From NCBI GenBank assembly GCA_027325115.1, contig DAHWFG010000033.1:1-32236 (forward strand): a stretch of 32,236 nt of DNA, in the 5' to 3' direction. A model generated the notes under the pieces. The model saw nothing but the letters and a program-made list of their open reading frames with translations. It ran no database searches and had not been told where the DNA came from. The stretch comes from JAKBCQ01 sp021807585 (lineage in GTDB: Bacteria > Planctomycetota > Planctomycetia > Isosphaerales > Isosphaeraceae). The position numbers and the translations under genes were made by a program. Each line of letters opens with the position of its first letter. The stretch's first letter is position 1. Below are positions 16,922-25,133 of the stretch, in pieces.

Positions 16922-18783
16922 CCCGCGACGTACGTCCCTCGGCCGACGATTTTTTAACGATTTCGCCCAAGATTCGCGTTTTGCCGATCATCCACGGATC
17001 GGGGGATTGCGCGATTCTTGCGCGTAATGAAATGCTGGCGCGAGATTATGATTGTTTAGCGGTTCCGTTGCCTCCTTCTTTTCGTTACGAGGTCGAATCG
17101 GCGATCGAGTCGCTGCCGGCGATCTCGGCGGTCGTCCGCCGCGACGACGACGGCGCGGGTTACAGTTACGTGCCGATCGACCCGTGCCAGGGGGTCGTCG
17201 CGGCGCTTCGCGTGGCGATGCAAGAGCGGATCGCGCGAGAATTCGTGGATATGGAAACGCCGAAGTACATCGTGAGGAGGGGGGTGTTTCCGGATCCTTA
17301 CGCGCTCAAGCGTGCGAGGATCGAGGCGTTCTCCGCGGCGCTTTTGCCCGCGATCCGCCGTCCCGAAGACCCCGATCAGATCGCGCGGATCGGCTCGATC
17401 GCGAATCGGCTTCATGAAATAGAATATAAATATAAATCAATATTGTTAATCTGTTCGGTTTTGGATTGGCCCTGGATACGCGAGGCTTATCGCGAGCCTT
17501 ACGCGGTCGAGTCCGCCGACTCGGGCGACGAGCCCGTTCGGACGTATCCGGTCGATCCCAAAACGCTGATTTTTTTCCTGGGAGAGCTTCCGTTTACGAC
17601 GGCTCTTTACGAGCGAAGTCGTTTTGAATTATCGGCTGATGATAATTTATCGATCGACGGCGTGAAGGAGCTGGCGCTCGAGGCTCGCGATCGGTTGCGG
17701 AGAGAGCGGCCCGGGGCTTCAAAACGGGCGACTCCCCACCTCCTTTCGGTCTACTTTCGATACATTCGCAATTTGTCGTTGATCGAGCGGCGGTTGACGC
17801 CCGATTTGTATACGTTGATATCGGCGGCGAAGGAGATTTTCGGCGACGAGTTCGCGCTCGCGGTCGCCGAAACGGCTCGATTTTACCCATATTTACATGA
17901 TGAATCATCGCGAGCGTTTGATTCCGAGCCCGCGTTGCGGATGGGGGTCGATCAGGGGGAGATCCCCGGCGAGGGGATGTTTCCGACGGCTTGCAGGCTC
18001 CCCGGGCAAGCGATTTCGTGGCGAACGTGCAAGCTGCGACGGCGTCCTCCCGAGAAAGACAAAGAAAAATGGCGACATAAATGGAATCCTTACGGGATGT
18101 GCTCTTGGCCTCCCGAGGACGACCGGATCGAAAGCTTCCAAAAGCACGTGCGCGACCGCGCCCGCGCGACGATCGGCGCCGATCTGGCGCGTTCCGAAAA
18201 ATTCGAGACGAGCGTCAAGGACGGAGTCGACGTCCGAGAAACCCTCCGCAATTGGCACACGGGGGATATTTATGTGAAGGTCTCTCCCCCCGACCGCGGG
18301 TCGATCGAGGTCGTCGTCTTTCTGTTCGAAATCCCCGCCGATCCACAAAAGTATGTGTATCGACATACATGGTTCGCCGAGCATATCGAGGAATCGACGC
18401 TCGCGTTTTTCGCGACCGATCCCATGACCGAGCTGGTGGGGCCGGGGATCGCCTCGGCGGAATACGGCGGCGCGATGTTCCTTTATCCGCCCCGCGCGAT
18501 CCCCGAGATCTGGACCGATCGGAGGCTCGATTTCGTCGACACGCTTGAGGATCGGCTCCTCGCCGCGGCGTTTCTCCACAGCAAGGAGCGGCACGTCGCG
18601 GTCGTCGCTCCCGTTCCGCCCAAGCTTTCGTGGCGTCGCCTGGCGCGACGGTTCGGCAAGAAGATCGTTCACCTGCCGCTCAAGCGGTTCTCGGGACAAC
18701 TCGTCGATCGACTCCGACGTTTTCATATTCTTAACGGCAAGCAGGTACGATCGTACGCGGCCGATTTCATCCGCGAATCCTAA
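16918..18783 (+). CDS. unknown partner protein of the MoxR ATPase
   Basis: A 621-residue protein not matched to a named family, translationally coupled (4-nt ATGA overlap) to the MoxR ATPase. No membrane segment or signal peptide is visible. The N-terminal ~105 residues read VLPIIHGSGDCAILARN (His26), YDCLAVPLPPSFRYEVESAI, YSYVPIDPCQG, REFVDME. This order (early His-Gly/Ser, a 'vElP' strand, Y.PIDP, then F.D) recalls the TraB/ChaN/DUF5682 fold, some members of which also neighbour MoxR genes; this is a tentative inference. The C-terminal half has distinctive blocks: WNPYGMCSWPPEDDRIESF, TWFAEHIEESTLAFFATDP and VAPVPPKLSWRRLARRFGKK. No MIDAS motif (DxSxS) of a vWA domain was found, so it is not the standard MoxR partner. 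Confidence 0.8.
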   Translation: MTRDVRPSADDFLTISPKIRVLPIIHGSGDCAILARNEMLARDYDCLAVPLPPSFRYEVESAIESLPAISAVVRRDDDGAGYSYVPIDPCQGVVAALRVAMQERIAREFVDMETPKYIVRRGVFPDPYALKRARIEAFSAALLPAIRRPEDPDQIARIGSIANRLHEIEYKYKSILLICSVLDWPWIREAYREPYAVESADSGDEPVRTYPVDPKTLIFFLGELPFTTALYERSRFELSADDNLSIDGVKELALEARDRLRRERPGASKRATPHLLSVYFRYIRNLSLIERRLTPDLYTLISAAKEIFGDEFALAVAETARFYPYLHDESSRAFDSEPALRMGVDQGEIPGEGMFPTACRLPGQAISWRTCKLRRRPPEKDKEKWRHKWNPYGMCSWPPEDDRIESFQKHVRDRARATIGADLARSEKFETSVKDGVDVRETLRNWHTGDIYVKVSPPDRGSIEVVVFLFEIPADPQKYVYRHTWFAEHIEESTLAFFATDPMTELVGPGIASAEYGGAMFLYPPRAIPEIWTDRRLDFVDTLEDRLLAAAFLHSKERHVAVVAPVPPKLSWRRLARRFGKKIVHLPLKRFSGQLVDRLRRFHILNGKQVRSYAADFIRES

Positions 18784-19021
18784 AATGGAGGGACGATTCG
18801 ACCGCGAACGACGCTTGAAACCGAAGATCGATCGGGAAAACCAAAAAATCATGGCGCACATTTTCAATCAAAACAAAAATTGTCAAAATTCAAAATATTA
18901 TTAAACTTTTGGGCCGAATGCGGAATCGAGACGAACGATGAAGACGGCGAAGATTCGACATGGAACCCGCGCGCGATCGCGTTTTGTGTGTTCATATATT
19001 TGTTTGGCTGATTCCGACATT
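18784..19021. other. convergent junction, no gene
   Basis: About 240 bases between the convergent MoxR-partner and kdpD genes. An AT-rich run at ~18845-18910 could help termination, but no clear hairpin with a T-run is visible. Confidence 0.4.
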
Positions 19022-20161
19022 TTACGATCCGACGTCGGCGATCCAAACGTCGACGCCCTCGGCTTTGCGGGTGAGTCGATCGATCACCGATCCGCCGAAG
19101 ATCCGCTTTCTCCACGGTCTCCGGCTTTTTCCCAGGACGATCACGCGGATTTCGTACTCGCGAGCGAACGAGAGGATCGTGTCGACGACGTCCGCTCCGC
19201 GGAACGTCATCGGCAATCCGCCGAGTTGACGAGCGAGTTCGAGATTCTTGGAGATCACGCGTTGCGTCGCCGCGTCGACGCGCGTCAGGTCTTCGGAAGG
19301 CGTTTGGATGTAAACCGCGTACCAGGGGGCGTTGAATCGATCGGCGAGCCGCGCCGCCTTGCGCATCAAAACCGGGGCGTTCGGGCTGAGGCTCGAAAGC
19401 CCCACCATTACCCGCTCGGTCGCCGACAAGGGCTCGTTACGCGAACCGTCGCGGCGGTTGCGACGGTCGATCAGGTGCGCCAGTTCGGTAAGCGTCAGCT
19501 CTCTCAGACGCGTCAGATTCCCTTGCGTGAAGAAATTCGCCATCGCCTTCTCGACGCGCTCGGCGGGATAAATCTTTCCCGTCCGCAGCCGTTCGAGCAG
19601 GTCCTCCGACGACACGTCGACGTTGACGAGCTGATCGGCGTCGGCGATCACCCCGTCGGGGATCCGCTCTTTCACCTTCACCCCCGTGATCCGCTCGACG
19701 ACGTCGTACAAACTTTCCAAATGCTGAATATTCAAGGTTGTGATAACATGAATACCTGCGCGGATGATTTCCTCGACGTCCTGGTAGCGTTTGGACCGTT
19801 TGCTTCCGGGGGCGTTGGTGTGCGCGAGTTCGTCGATCAGGCAGATCGTCGGTTTGCGTGTGATGATCGCGTCGACGTCGAGTTCGCGGAGCGTCACTCC
19901 ACGGTATTCGATGACGCGCGGGGGAACGACTTCGAGGTCGCCGATTTGTTCGGCGGTTTCACTTCGCCCGTGGGTTTCCACAAAGCCGATGACGACGTCG
20001 ATTCCCTGGCGATTGAGCCTCGCTCCTTCGCGGAGCATCGCGTACGTTTTGCCGACACCCGCCGACGACCCCAGGTACACCTTGAGCCGGCCTCGCTCCT
20101 GACGCCGAATCAGGTCGAGGAACTGCTCGGGAGTGGGACGATCGATCTCAGCGCGAGTCAC
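19022..20161 (-). CDS. kdpD: truncated KdpD: KdpD-fold ATP-binding plus universal-stress domain only
   Basis: The N-terminal cytoplasmic half of the potassium sensor KdpD as a stand-alone 379-residue protein. Walker A is GSSAGVGKT near residue 31. CLIDELAHTNAPGSKRSKRYQDVEEI is the family's Walker B region, followed by VITTLNIQHLESL and the conserved RIPD. Residues ~245-379 form the universal-stress domain (APVLMRKAARLADRF, then VIVLGKSRRPWRKRIFGGSVIDRL). The four membrane helices, GAF and kinase domains of the ~890-residue E. coli protein are absent, and no remnant follows the stop codon. Similar short KdpD proteins exist in other bacteria. GTG at 20161 has AAGGAT with an 8-nt spacer that overlaps the kdpC stop. 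As last gene of the kdp operon it probably modulates the separate kinase or transporter; in some bacteria this USP domain binds c-di-AMP. Confidence 0.93.
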   Translation of the reverse strand: MTRAEIDRPTPEQFLDLIRRQERGRLKVYLGSSAGVGKTYAMLREGARLNRQGIDVVIGFVETHGRSETAEQIGDLEVVPPRVIEYRGVTLRELDVDAIITRKPTICLIDELAHTNAPGSKRSKRYQDVEEIIRAGIHVITTLNIQHLESLYDVVERITGVKVKERIPDGVIADADQLVNVDVSSEDLLERLRTGKIYPAERVEKAMANFFTQGNLTRLRELTLTELAHLIDRRNRRDGSRNEPLSATERVMVGLSSLSPNAPVLMRKAARLADRFNAPWYAVYIQTPSEDLTRVDAATQRVISKNLELARQLGGLPMTFRGADVVDTILSFAREYEIRVIVLGKSRRPWRKRIFGGSVIDRLTRKAEGVDVWIADVGS

Positions 20162-20173
20162 GTTCGCTTATCC

Positions 20174-20740
20174 TTAAGGTGTATAAGAAATCTGATCAAG
20201 CTCGAGATTGAGCATCAGGACGTTCACACGCGGCTCCGCTCCCCAGATTCGCCCCGAGCGGTCGATCGAACGGTCGATCAGGGCTTTGATCTCGGCGACG
20301 GTCTTTTTGCGTTCCTCGGCGATTCGGGGCGCCTGATAATACGCGGCTTCGACGCTGACGTGCGGGTCGAGCCCGCTTCCAGAAGCGGTGACGAGATCGA
20401 TCGGAGCGGGAGATTCGTCGCTCGCCCCCAACGCTTCAACGCGCTCTTTCACTTTAGCACGCAGGTCGGGGTTGTTCGATCCCAAGTTCGACCCCCCCGC
20501 GGCGTCGGCCTTGTAATCGACCGCCGACGGTCGCGGGTGAAAGTAACCCGCTCCGGTGAACGGTCGCGCGATCAGCTCGGAGCCGATCACGCTCCGATCG
20601 CGACCGAAAATCAGGCTCCCCTCGGCCTGCCGCGGACAAACGACGCGAGCCAAAAACCAGACCGTCGCGGGATACGCCGCCGAACAGATCAATAACGTGA
20701 TCACGCTCGCGGCGGTCGCTCGAAATATCGACTTAAACAT
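20174..20740 (-). CDS. kdpC: potassium-transporting ATPase KdpC subunit
   Basis: The small single-span subunit of the KdpFABC potassium pump, which stabilises the complex and raises ATP affinity. The 188-residue protein has one N-terminal membrane helix (AASVITLLICSAAYPATVWFLARVV). Next come the extracytoplasmic hallmarks GSELIARPFTGAGYFHPRPSAVDY, GGSNLGSNNPDL and TASGSGLDPHVSVEAAYYQAPRIA, and the C-terminal EPRVNVLMLNLELD. ATG at 20740 is preferred over the in-frame ATG at 20773 because AAGGG lies 7 nt before it and the membrane helix then sits at the usual place. It follows kdpB by 46 bp and precedes kdpD by 12 bp. Confidence 0.96.
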   Translation of the reverse strand: MFKSIFRATAASVITLLICSAAYPATVWFLARVVCPRQAEGSLIFGRDRSVIGSELIARPFTGAGYFHPRPSAVDYKADAAGGSNLGSNNPDLRAKVKERVEALGASDESPAPIDLVTASGSGLDPHVSVEAAYYQAPRIAEERKKTVAEIKALIDRSIDRSGRIWGAEPRVNVLMLNLELDQISYTP

Positions 20741-20786
20741 AAAATAACCCTTGGAAAGCGAAAAAATGTACATAATAAATGCTCAA

Positions 20787-22916
20787 TCACATGCCGATCA
20801 ATTGCAAGATCGGATCGATAAGCATATCGATCAATTTGATGCCGATGAACGGCGCGACGACTCCGCCGAGACCGTAATAGAGCAGGTTTCGCCGCAGCAG
20901 CGCGTCGGCGCCGACGGGTCGATACGCGACTCCGCGGAGCGCGACGGGGATGAGCATCGGGATGACGATCGCGTTGAAGATGACCGCGGCGAGGATCGCC
21001 GATCGGGGTCCGCCGACTTCAGCGAGGTTCATCAGGTCGAGAACTTTAAGCCCGGGCAAGGCGACGACGAAAAGAGCCGGGATGACCGCGAAGTATTTGG
21101 CCAGATCGTTGGCGATCGAGAACGTCGTCAGCGCGCCGCGAGTCATCAGCAATTGTTTACCGATTTCCACGACCTCGATGAGTTTGGTGGGGTCGCTATC
21201 GAGATCGACCATGTTGCCGGCCTCTTTGGCGGCCTGGGTTCCCGAGTTCATCGCCACGCCGATATCGGCCTGGGCGAGCGCGGGGGCGTCGTTCGTGCCG
21301 TCCCCCATCATCGCGACGAGCTTCCCTCCCCGCTGCTCTTTACGGATGTACGCGAGCTTGGCCTCGGGAGTCGCCTGAGCGATGAAGTCGTCGACTCCCG
21401 CGTCGGTCGCGATCGCCTTCGCCGTCGCGGGATTGTCTCCCGTCACCATCACCACCCGCATCCCCATCCGCCGCAATCGATCAAAACGCTCACGGATCCC
21501 GGGTTTAAGAACATCTTCAAGTTTGATGAGTCCGAGAAGTCGATCGTTCTCGGCGACGGCGAGCGGGGTCGCGCCTTTGGATGCGATCTCGACGGTCGTC
21601 GAGCGGTAATTGGGAGGGACGGTTCCTCCCAACGATTCGACATACGCGGCGATCGTATCGGGAGCGCCTTTGCGGATCGCGGTTCCATCGGGGAGATCGA
21701 CTCCGCTCATGCGCGTTTGGGCCGTGAATTCGATGAACCTCGAACCCTGGGGAGTGTAACCGTCGAACCCCCATTCGCGGCGAGCGAGGTCGAGGATGCT
21801 TTTTCCCTCGGGGGTTTGATCCGCGAGCGACGCCAAACCCGCGGGTCGAGCGACGTCGCGCGGTTGCAATCCGGCGAACGGAACGAATTGGGTCGCGAAT
21901 CGGTTCCCCATCGTGATCGTGCCCGTTTTATCGAGCAGGAGGGTGTCGACGTCGCCGGCGACCTCGACCGCCTTGCCGCTCTTGGCGATCAAATTCGCCG
22001 CGAGCGCTCGATCCATCCCCGCGATGCCGATCGCAGCCAACAACGCTCCGATCGTCGTCGGAATCAAACAGACAAGCAAGGCGATAAGCGTGGGGATATC
22101 CAGATAAATACTAAAGTAGCGAGCCATCGGTTCGAGCGTGACGGTGACGATCAAAAAGATGATCGAGAACGCCGCGAGGACGATCGTGAGCGCGATCTCG
22201 TTGGGGGTTTTTTGCCGCGAAGCGCCTTCTACAAGTGCTATCATCTTGTCGAGAAAGCTATGTCCTGGATCGGCTGTCACTTGAACGACGATCCAATCGG
22301 AAAGAACCTTCGTGCCTCCGGTCACACCCGAACGATCGCCGCCGGCCTCGCGAATGACGGGAGCGCTCTCGCCCGTGATCGCCGATTCGTCGACCGACGC
22401 GACCCCCTCGACGACCTCGCCGTCGGCGGGAACGATTTGTCCCGCGTCAATCAGCACATAATCACCCGAGCGGAGCTTGGTCGAAGGGACGATCGTCCCG
22501 GCCCGCGTCGCGGGGTCGTCGAGCCGAAAAGCCGGCGTGTCCATTCGCGTCTTTCGCAAACTCTCGGCCTGCGCCTTGCCCCTCGCCTCGGCGAGCGCCT
22601 CGGCGAAGTTGGCGAAGAGAACCGTGATCAAAAGCAGGATCGCCAGAAACGTCTGATAAAGAATCAAACCCGTGGACGCGCTTTGAACGATCGATTGGAT
22701 CGTCGCCGCGACCGTCAGCACGAAGCCGACTTCGACCAAAAACATGACGGGGTTGCGAGCCATCACGCGGGGGTCGAGCATCACGAACGATTGAACCGTC
22801 GCCTGCTTGACGAGCGCCGGCTCGAACAACCTGAGCGAGCGCGTGCGACGTCGCTGTTGCTTGAGTTCAACGACGTCGACCCCCGGGATCGTTTCTTCCA
22901 GCACCTCGGAACTCAT
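20787..22916 (-). CDS. kdpB: potassium-transporting ATPase KdpB subunit (P-type)
   Basis: The catalytic P-type ATPase subunit that energises K+ uptake through KdpA. The phosphorylated Asp is residue 329 in LLLDKTGTIT. The actuator domain has SAITGESAPV, the hinge has MVTGDNPATAKAIA, and the P-domain has MMGDGTNDAPALAQADIGVAMNSGTQAAKEAGNMVDLDSDPTKL. About seven membrane segments are visible. The 709 residues are slightly more than the ~680 usual, owing to a longer N-terminus (MSSEVLEETIPGVDVVELKQQ). Its ATG overlaps the kdpA stop codon by four bases (ATGA type), ensuring coupled translation. Confidence 0.98.
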   Translation of the reverse strand: MSSEVLEETIPGVDVVELKQQRRRTRSLRLFEPALVKQATVQSFVMLDPRVMARNPVMFLVEVGFVLTVAATIQSIVQSASTGLILYQTFLAILLLITVLFANFAEALAEARGKAQAESLRKTRMDTPAFRLDDPATRAGTIVPSTKLRSGDYVLIDAGQIVPADGEVVEGVASVDESAITGESAPVIREAGGDRSGVTGGTKVLSDWIVVQVTADPGHSFLDKMIALVEGASRQKTPNEIALTIVLAAFSIIFLIVTVTLEPMARYFSIYLDIPTLIALLVCLIPTTIGALLAAIGIAGMDRALAANLIAKSGKAVEVAGDVDTLLLDKTGTITMGNRFATQFVPFAGLQPRDVARPAGLASLADQTPEGKSILDLARREWGFDGYTPQGSRFIEFTAQTRMSGVDLPDGTAIRKGAPDTIAAYVESLGGTVPPNYRSTTVEIASKGATPLAVAENDRLLGLIKLEDVLKPGIRERFDRLRRMGMRVVMVTGDNPATAKAIATDAGVDDFIAQATPEAKLAYIRKEQRGGKLVAMMGDGTNDAPALAQADIGVAMNSGTQAAKEAGNMVDLDSDPTKLIEVVEIGKQLLMTRGALTTFSIANDLAKYFAVIPALFVVALPGLKVLDLMNLAEVGGPRSAILAAVIFNAIVIPMLIPVALRGVAYRPVGADALLRRNLLYYGLGGVVAPFIGIKLIDMLIDPILQLIGM

Positions 22917-24739
22917 GATTTGTTCACTCCAGTAAGCGTGATATTCGTGTATTTCTCGCCCGTATTGTTCGAGTCGTCGGATTTGGCGTTTGAATCTGTC
23001 GAGTCGTCGGGTTTGGCGTCGGGGGTCTTCGAGTCGGTCGGTTTGGCTTGCGTTGCGGGTCGTTCAACATGGTCGGCGATCGGTCCCAGGACGACCGCGG
23101 GGAGGAACGAGAGCGCGCCGACGAGAATCACCGTTCCCAGCAACATGCCGGCGAACGTTGGCGTATCCGAGCGGAGCGTTCCCGAGGTCGTGGGGACGCG
23201 TTGCTTCTTGGAGAGCGAGCCCGCGATCGCCAGAGGTAAGATGAGCGCAGGGAATCGACCGAGCAGCAGCACGATCCCCGCGGCGACGTTCCAGGGGACG
23301 TTGTTGTCGGAGAGCCCCTCGAAACCCGATCCGTTGTTCGCCGCCGACGAGGTGAATTCATATAAGATCTCGCTGAATCCATGCGGTCCGGGATTGGCGA
23401 CGGTTCCCTTGCCCCACGCGGTCGACGCGAAGATCGCGGTCGCGGCGCAGATGAGTAAGGGATGGATCAAAAGAGCGAGCATCGCGTATTTGACCTCGCG
23501 CGCCTCGACCTTTTTACCCAGATACTCGGGCGTTCGTCCCACCATCAATCCCGCGAGGAATACGGCGACGATTATATATACAAGCATGTTCTCAAATCCG
23601 GCGCCGATTCCGCTGAAGGCGACGTTGAACATCATCAGCGACATTGGGACGAGGCCGCCGAGGGGGTTGAAGCTGTCGTGCATCGCGTCGACCGAGCCGT
23701 TCGAGGTCGCGGTGGTGATCGCGGACCAAGTTGCGGAGGCTGTCGCACCCAGGCGAACCTCTTTGCCTTCGAGATTCGGGCCCGCGACGACGGGAAGCCC
23801 CGCGACCGCGGCGTTGGGGCGATTCTCGAAGGCGATCGCGACGATCGCTCCGGCGACGACGAGCGAAAGCATCACGCCGAAGATCACGACGGCGTGCCGC
23901 CGGGCCTTGAGCATGATTCCCAACATGACGATCGAAGCCATCGGCAACACAATAATCGAACAAACTTCAATCATGTTGCTAAGCGGGCTCGGGTTCTCGA
24001 ACGGGTGCGCCGAGTTCGGGCCGAAGAAGCCGCCGCCGTTGGTGCCGAGTTGTTTGATCGCGACTTCGGCCGCGACCGGGCCCCGCGCGATCGTTTGTTC
24101 GTCCATTCCCGGGAACGCCGCCTTGACCGATCCCGCGAACGTCATCGGGACGCCCGTCGCGGCGAGCGCGATCGCGACGACCAGGCAGCAAGGCAGAAAG
24201 AGGTAAATTAATGAACGAAAGAGATCGACATAAAAATCGCCGAGATGATCGTCTCCTCTTAGTCCGCGGATCGTCGCGAGCATCGCGGCGAGTCCGCACG
24301 CCGGGGTGACGAACTGAAGCCAGACGACGCCGGCGAGCTGGCTGAAGTAAGAGAGATGTTGTTCGCCCGAATAGTGTTGAAGGTTGGTGTTCGTCACAAA
24401 CGAGCAAACGGTGTTGTAGATGAGATCTCCCGAGAGCGCCGGCTTGCCGTCGGGGTTGAACGGGAGGAACGGCTGAGCCAAAAGTATGAGGAATGAAAGA
24501 ATGAATAACACGAGATTAAACCAGAGCAGCGAAGTCGCATATCGCTTCCAGTTCATCTTCTCGGGGGTTTTTCCGGCGAAGAGCGCGACGAGCGAAGTCG
24601 GAATTTTGTCGATTCCCTTGCCGGCGCGTTCCTCGGGTACGTCGAGGGCGCGCGCCATCCAGATCCCGAGCGGGATCGACGCCGCGATCGGCAGGCCGAA
24701 CGCGAAGATCGGATTCAATAAATCAACGAATGTATCCAC
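22913..24739 (-). CDS. kdpA: potassium-transporting ATPase KdpA subunit with repeat-bearing C-terminal tail
   Basis: The channel-like K+-selective subunit of KdpFABC, related to SKT transporters. Pore-loop signatures are visible: FVTNTNLQHYSGEQHLSY, GTNGGGFFGPNSAHPFENP, FNPLGGLVPMSLMMFN and SAANNGSGFEGL. About ten membrane segments are present and the last helix ends near residue 550 (FLPAVVLGPIADH). Unusually, ~50 further residues follow: a low-complexity acidic tail with three 10-residue repeats (AKPTDSKTPD, AKPDDSTDSN, AKSDDSNNTG) and the end EKYTNITLTGVNKS. E. coli KdpA has 557 residues versus 608 here. The start is GTG at 24739 with GGGAG 9 nt upstream; MDTFVDLLNPI aligns with no obvious earlier start. 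kdpF lies 139 bp upstream on the same strand. Confidence 0.97.
   Translation of the reverse strand: MDTFVDLLNPIFAFGLPIAASIPLGIWMARALDVPEERAGKGIDKIPTSLVALFAGKTPEKMNWKRYATSLLWFNLVLFILSFLILLAQPFLPFNPDGKPALSGDLIYNTVCSFVTNTNLQHYSGEQHLSYFSQLAGVVWLQFVTPACGLAAMLATIRGLRGDDHLGDFYVDLFRSLIYLFLPCCLVVAIALAATGVPMTFAGSVKAAFPGMDEQTIARGPVAAEVAIKQLGTNGGGFFGPNSAHPFENPSPLSNMIEVCSIIVLPMASIVMLGIMLKARRHAVVIFGVMLSLVVAGAIVAIAFENRPNAAVAGLPVVAGPNLEGKEVRLGATASATWSAITTATSNGSVDAMHDSFNPLGGLVPMSLMMFNVAFSGIGAGFENMLVYIIVAVFLAGLMVGRTPEYLGKKVEAREVKYAMLALLIHPLLICAATAIFASTAWGKGTVANPGPHGFSEILYEFTSSAANNGSGFEGLSDNNVPWNVAAGIVLLLGRFPALILPLAIAGSLSKKQRVPTTSGTLRSDTPTFAGMLLGTVILVGALSFLPAVVLGPIADHVERPATQAKPTDSKTPDAKPDDSTDSNAKSDDSNNTGEKYTNITLTGVNKS
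22962..23051 (-). repeat. three 30-bp tandem repeats in the kdpA 3' end
   Basis: The word GAGTCGTCGG recurs at 22971, 23001 and, with one change, 23031, each followed by a TTTGGC word (ATTTGGCGT, GTTTGGCGT, GTTTGGCTT), giving a 30-bp period. In the protein this makes three degenerate 10-residue Asp/Ser/Lys repeats (residues ~563-593) beyond the last membrane helix. Confidence 0.8.
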
Positions 24740-24878
24740 CGAAATCCACTCCCAAGAAACAAGCGTTTCAAGTTTTGGAATGATCGATCAAAAAAACGCA
24801 TATCTAACGATCGGTCGCATTCGCGGCGGCTTGATCAAAAGCGGGACGAGCCGCGTCGCCGGGGCGTACGTCGGCGGT

Positions 24879-24959
24879 CTAGAACCGCTCGGGACGAATC
24901 ATCGCGAACACCAGATAAAAAAGCGCAATTACGGAGAGAATCGCGGTCGCGGTCATCAT
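24879..24959 (-). CDS. kdpF: KdpF small membrane subunit
   Basis: A 26-residue single-helix peptide, MMTATAILSVIALFYLVFAM followed by IRPERF. It has the classic KdpF form: one hydrophobic helix ending in a (R)PE(R/K)F motif. KdpF stabilises the KdpABC complex and contacts KdpA in the membrane. GAGGAG lies 8 nt before the first ATG. It sits just upstream of kdpA, as expected, and 27 bp downstream of another micro-ORF. Confidence 0.9.
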   Translation of the reverse strand: MMTATAILSVIALFYLVFAMIRPERF

Positions 24960-24986
24960 CGGTCGAACTCCTCGAAAGCGGTCGAG

Positions 24987-25070
24987 TCAAAGGCGATCGC
25001 ACGCCTCGACCAACGCGAAAAAAAGCACAAAAATGAACACACCCAATGCCATCGTCGCCGCGGCGATCAT
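24987..25070 (-). CDS. micro-ORF: single-span membrane peptide ahead of kdpF
   Basis: A 27-residue peptide, MIAAATMALGVFIFVLFFAL followed by VEACDRL, not resolved by usual annotation. It has one hydrophobic helix and a short C-terminal V-E-A-C-D-R-L motif. Peptides ending in CERL/CDRL are, from memory, frequently found directly before kdpF in actinobacterial, proteobacterial and planctomycete kdp operons, usually as unnamed hypotheticals. AGGGAG lies 9 nt before the ATG, and the gene sits between the kinase gene and kdpF on the same strand. A role as an extra small subunit or membrane regulator of the pump is an inference. Confidence 0.75.
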   Translation of the reverse strand: MIAAATMALGVFIFVLFFALVEACDRL

Positions 25071-25133
25071 CTGAGAATTCTCCCTCGAAAGAGCGTTCGA
25101 TCCCGGGAATCTAAAAAGCGATTGATTCGAATA

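Noticed and set aside
18938..20695. 585-residue open frame on the plus strand opposite kdpD and kdpC
   Set aside because: Antisense to conserved kdpD and kdpC; no family features.
20751..24206. 1151-residue open frame on the plus strand opposite kdpA and kdpB
   Set aside because: It is antisense to unmistakable kdpA/kdpB, has Arg/Asp/His-rich low-complexity translation without domains, and arises from the GC-rich codon bias.
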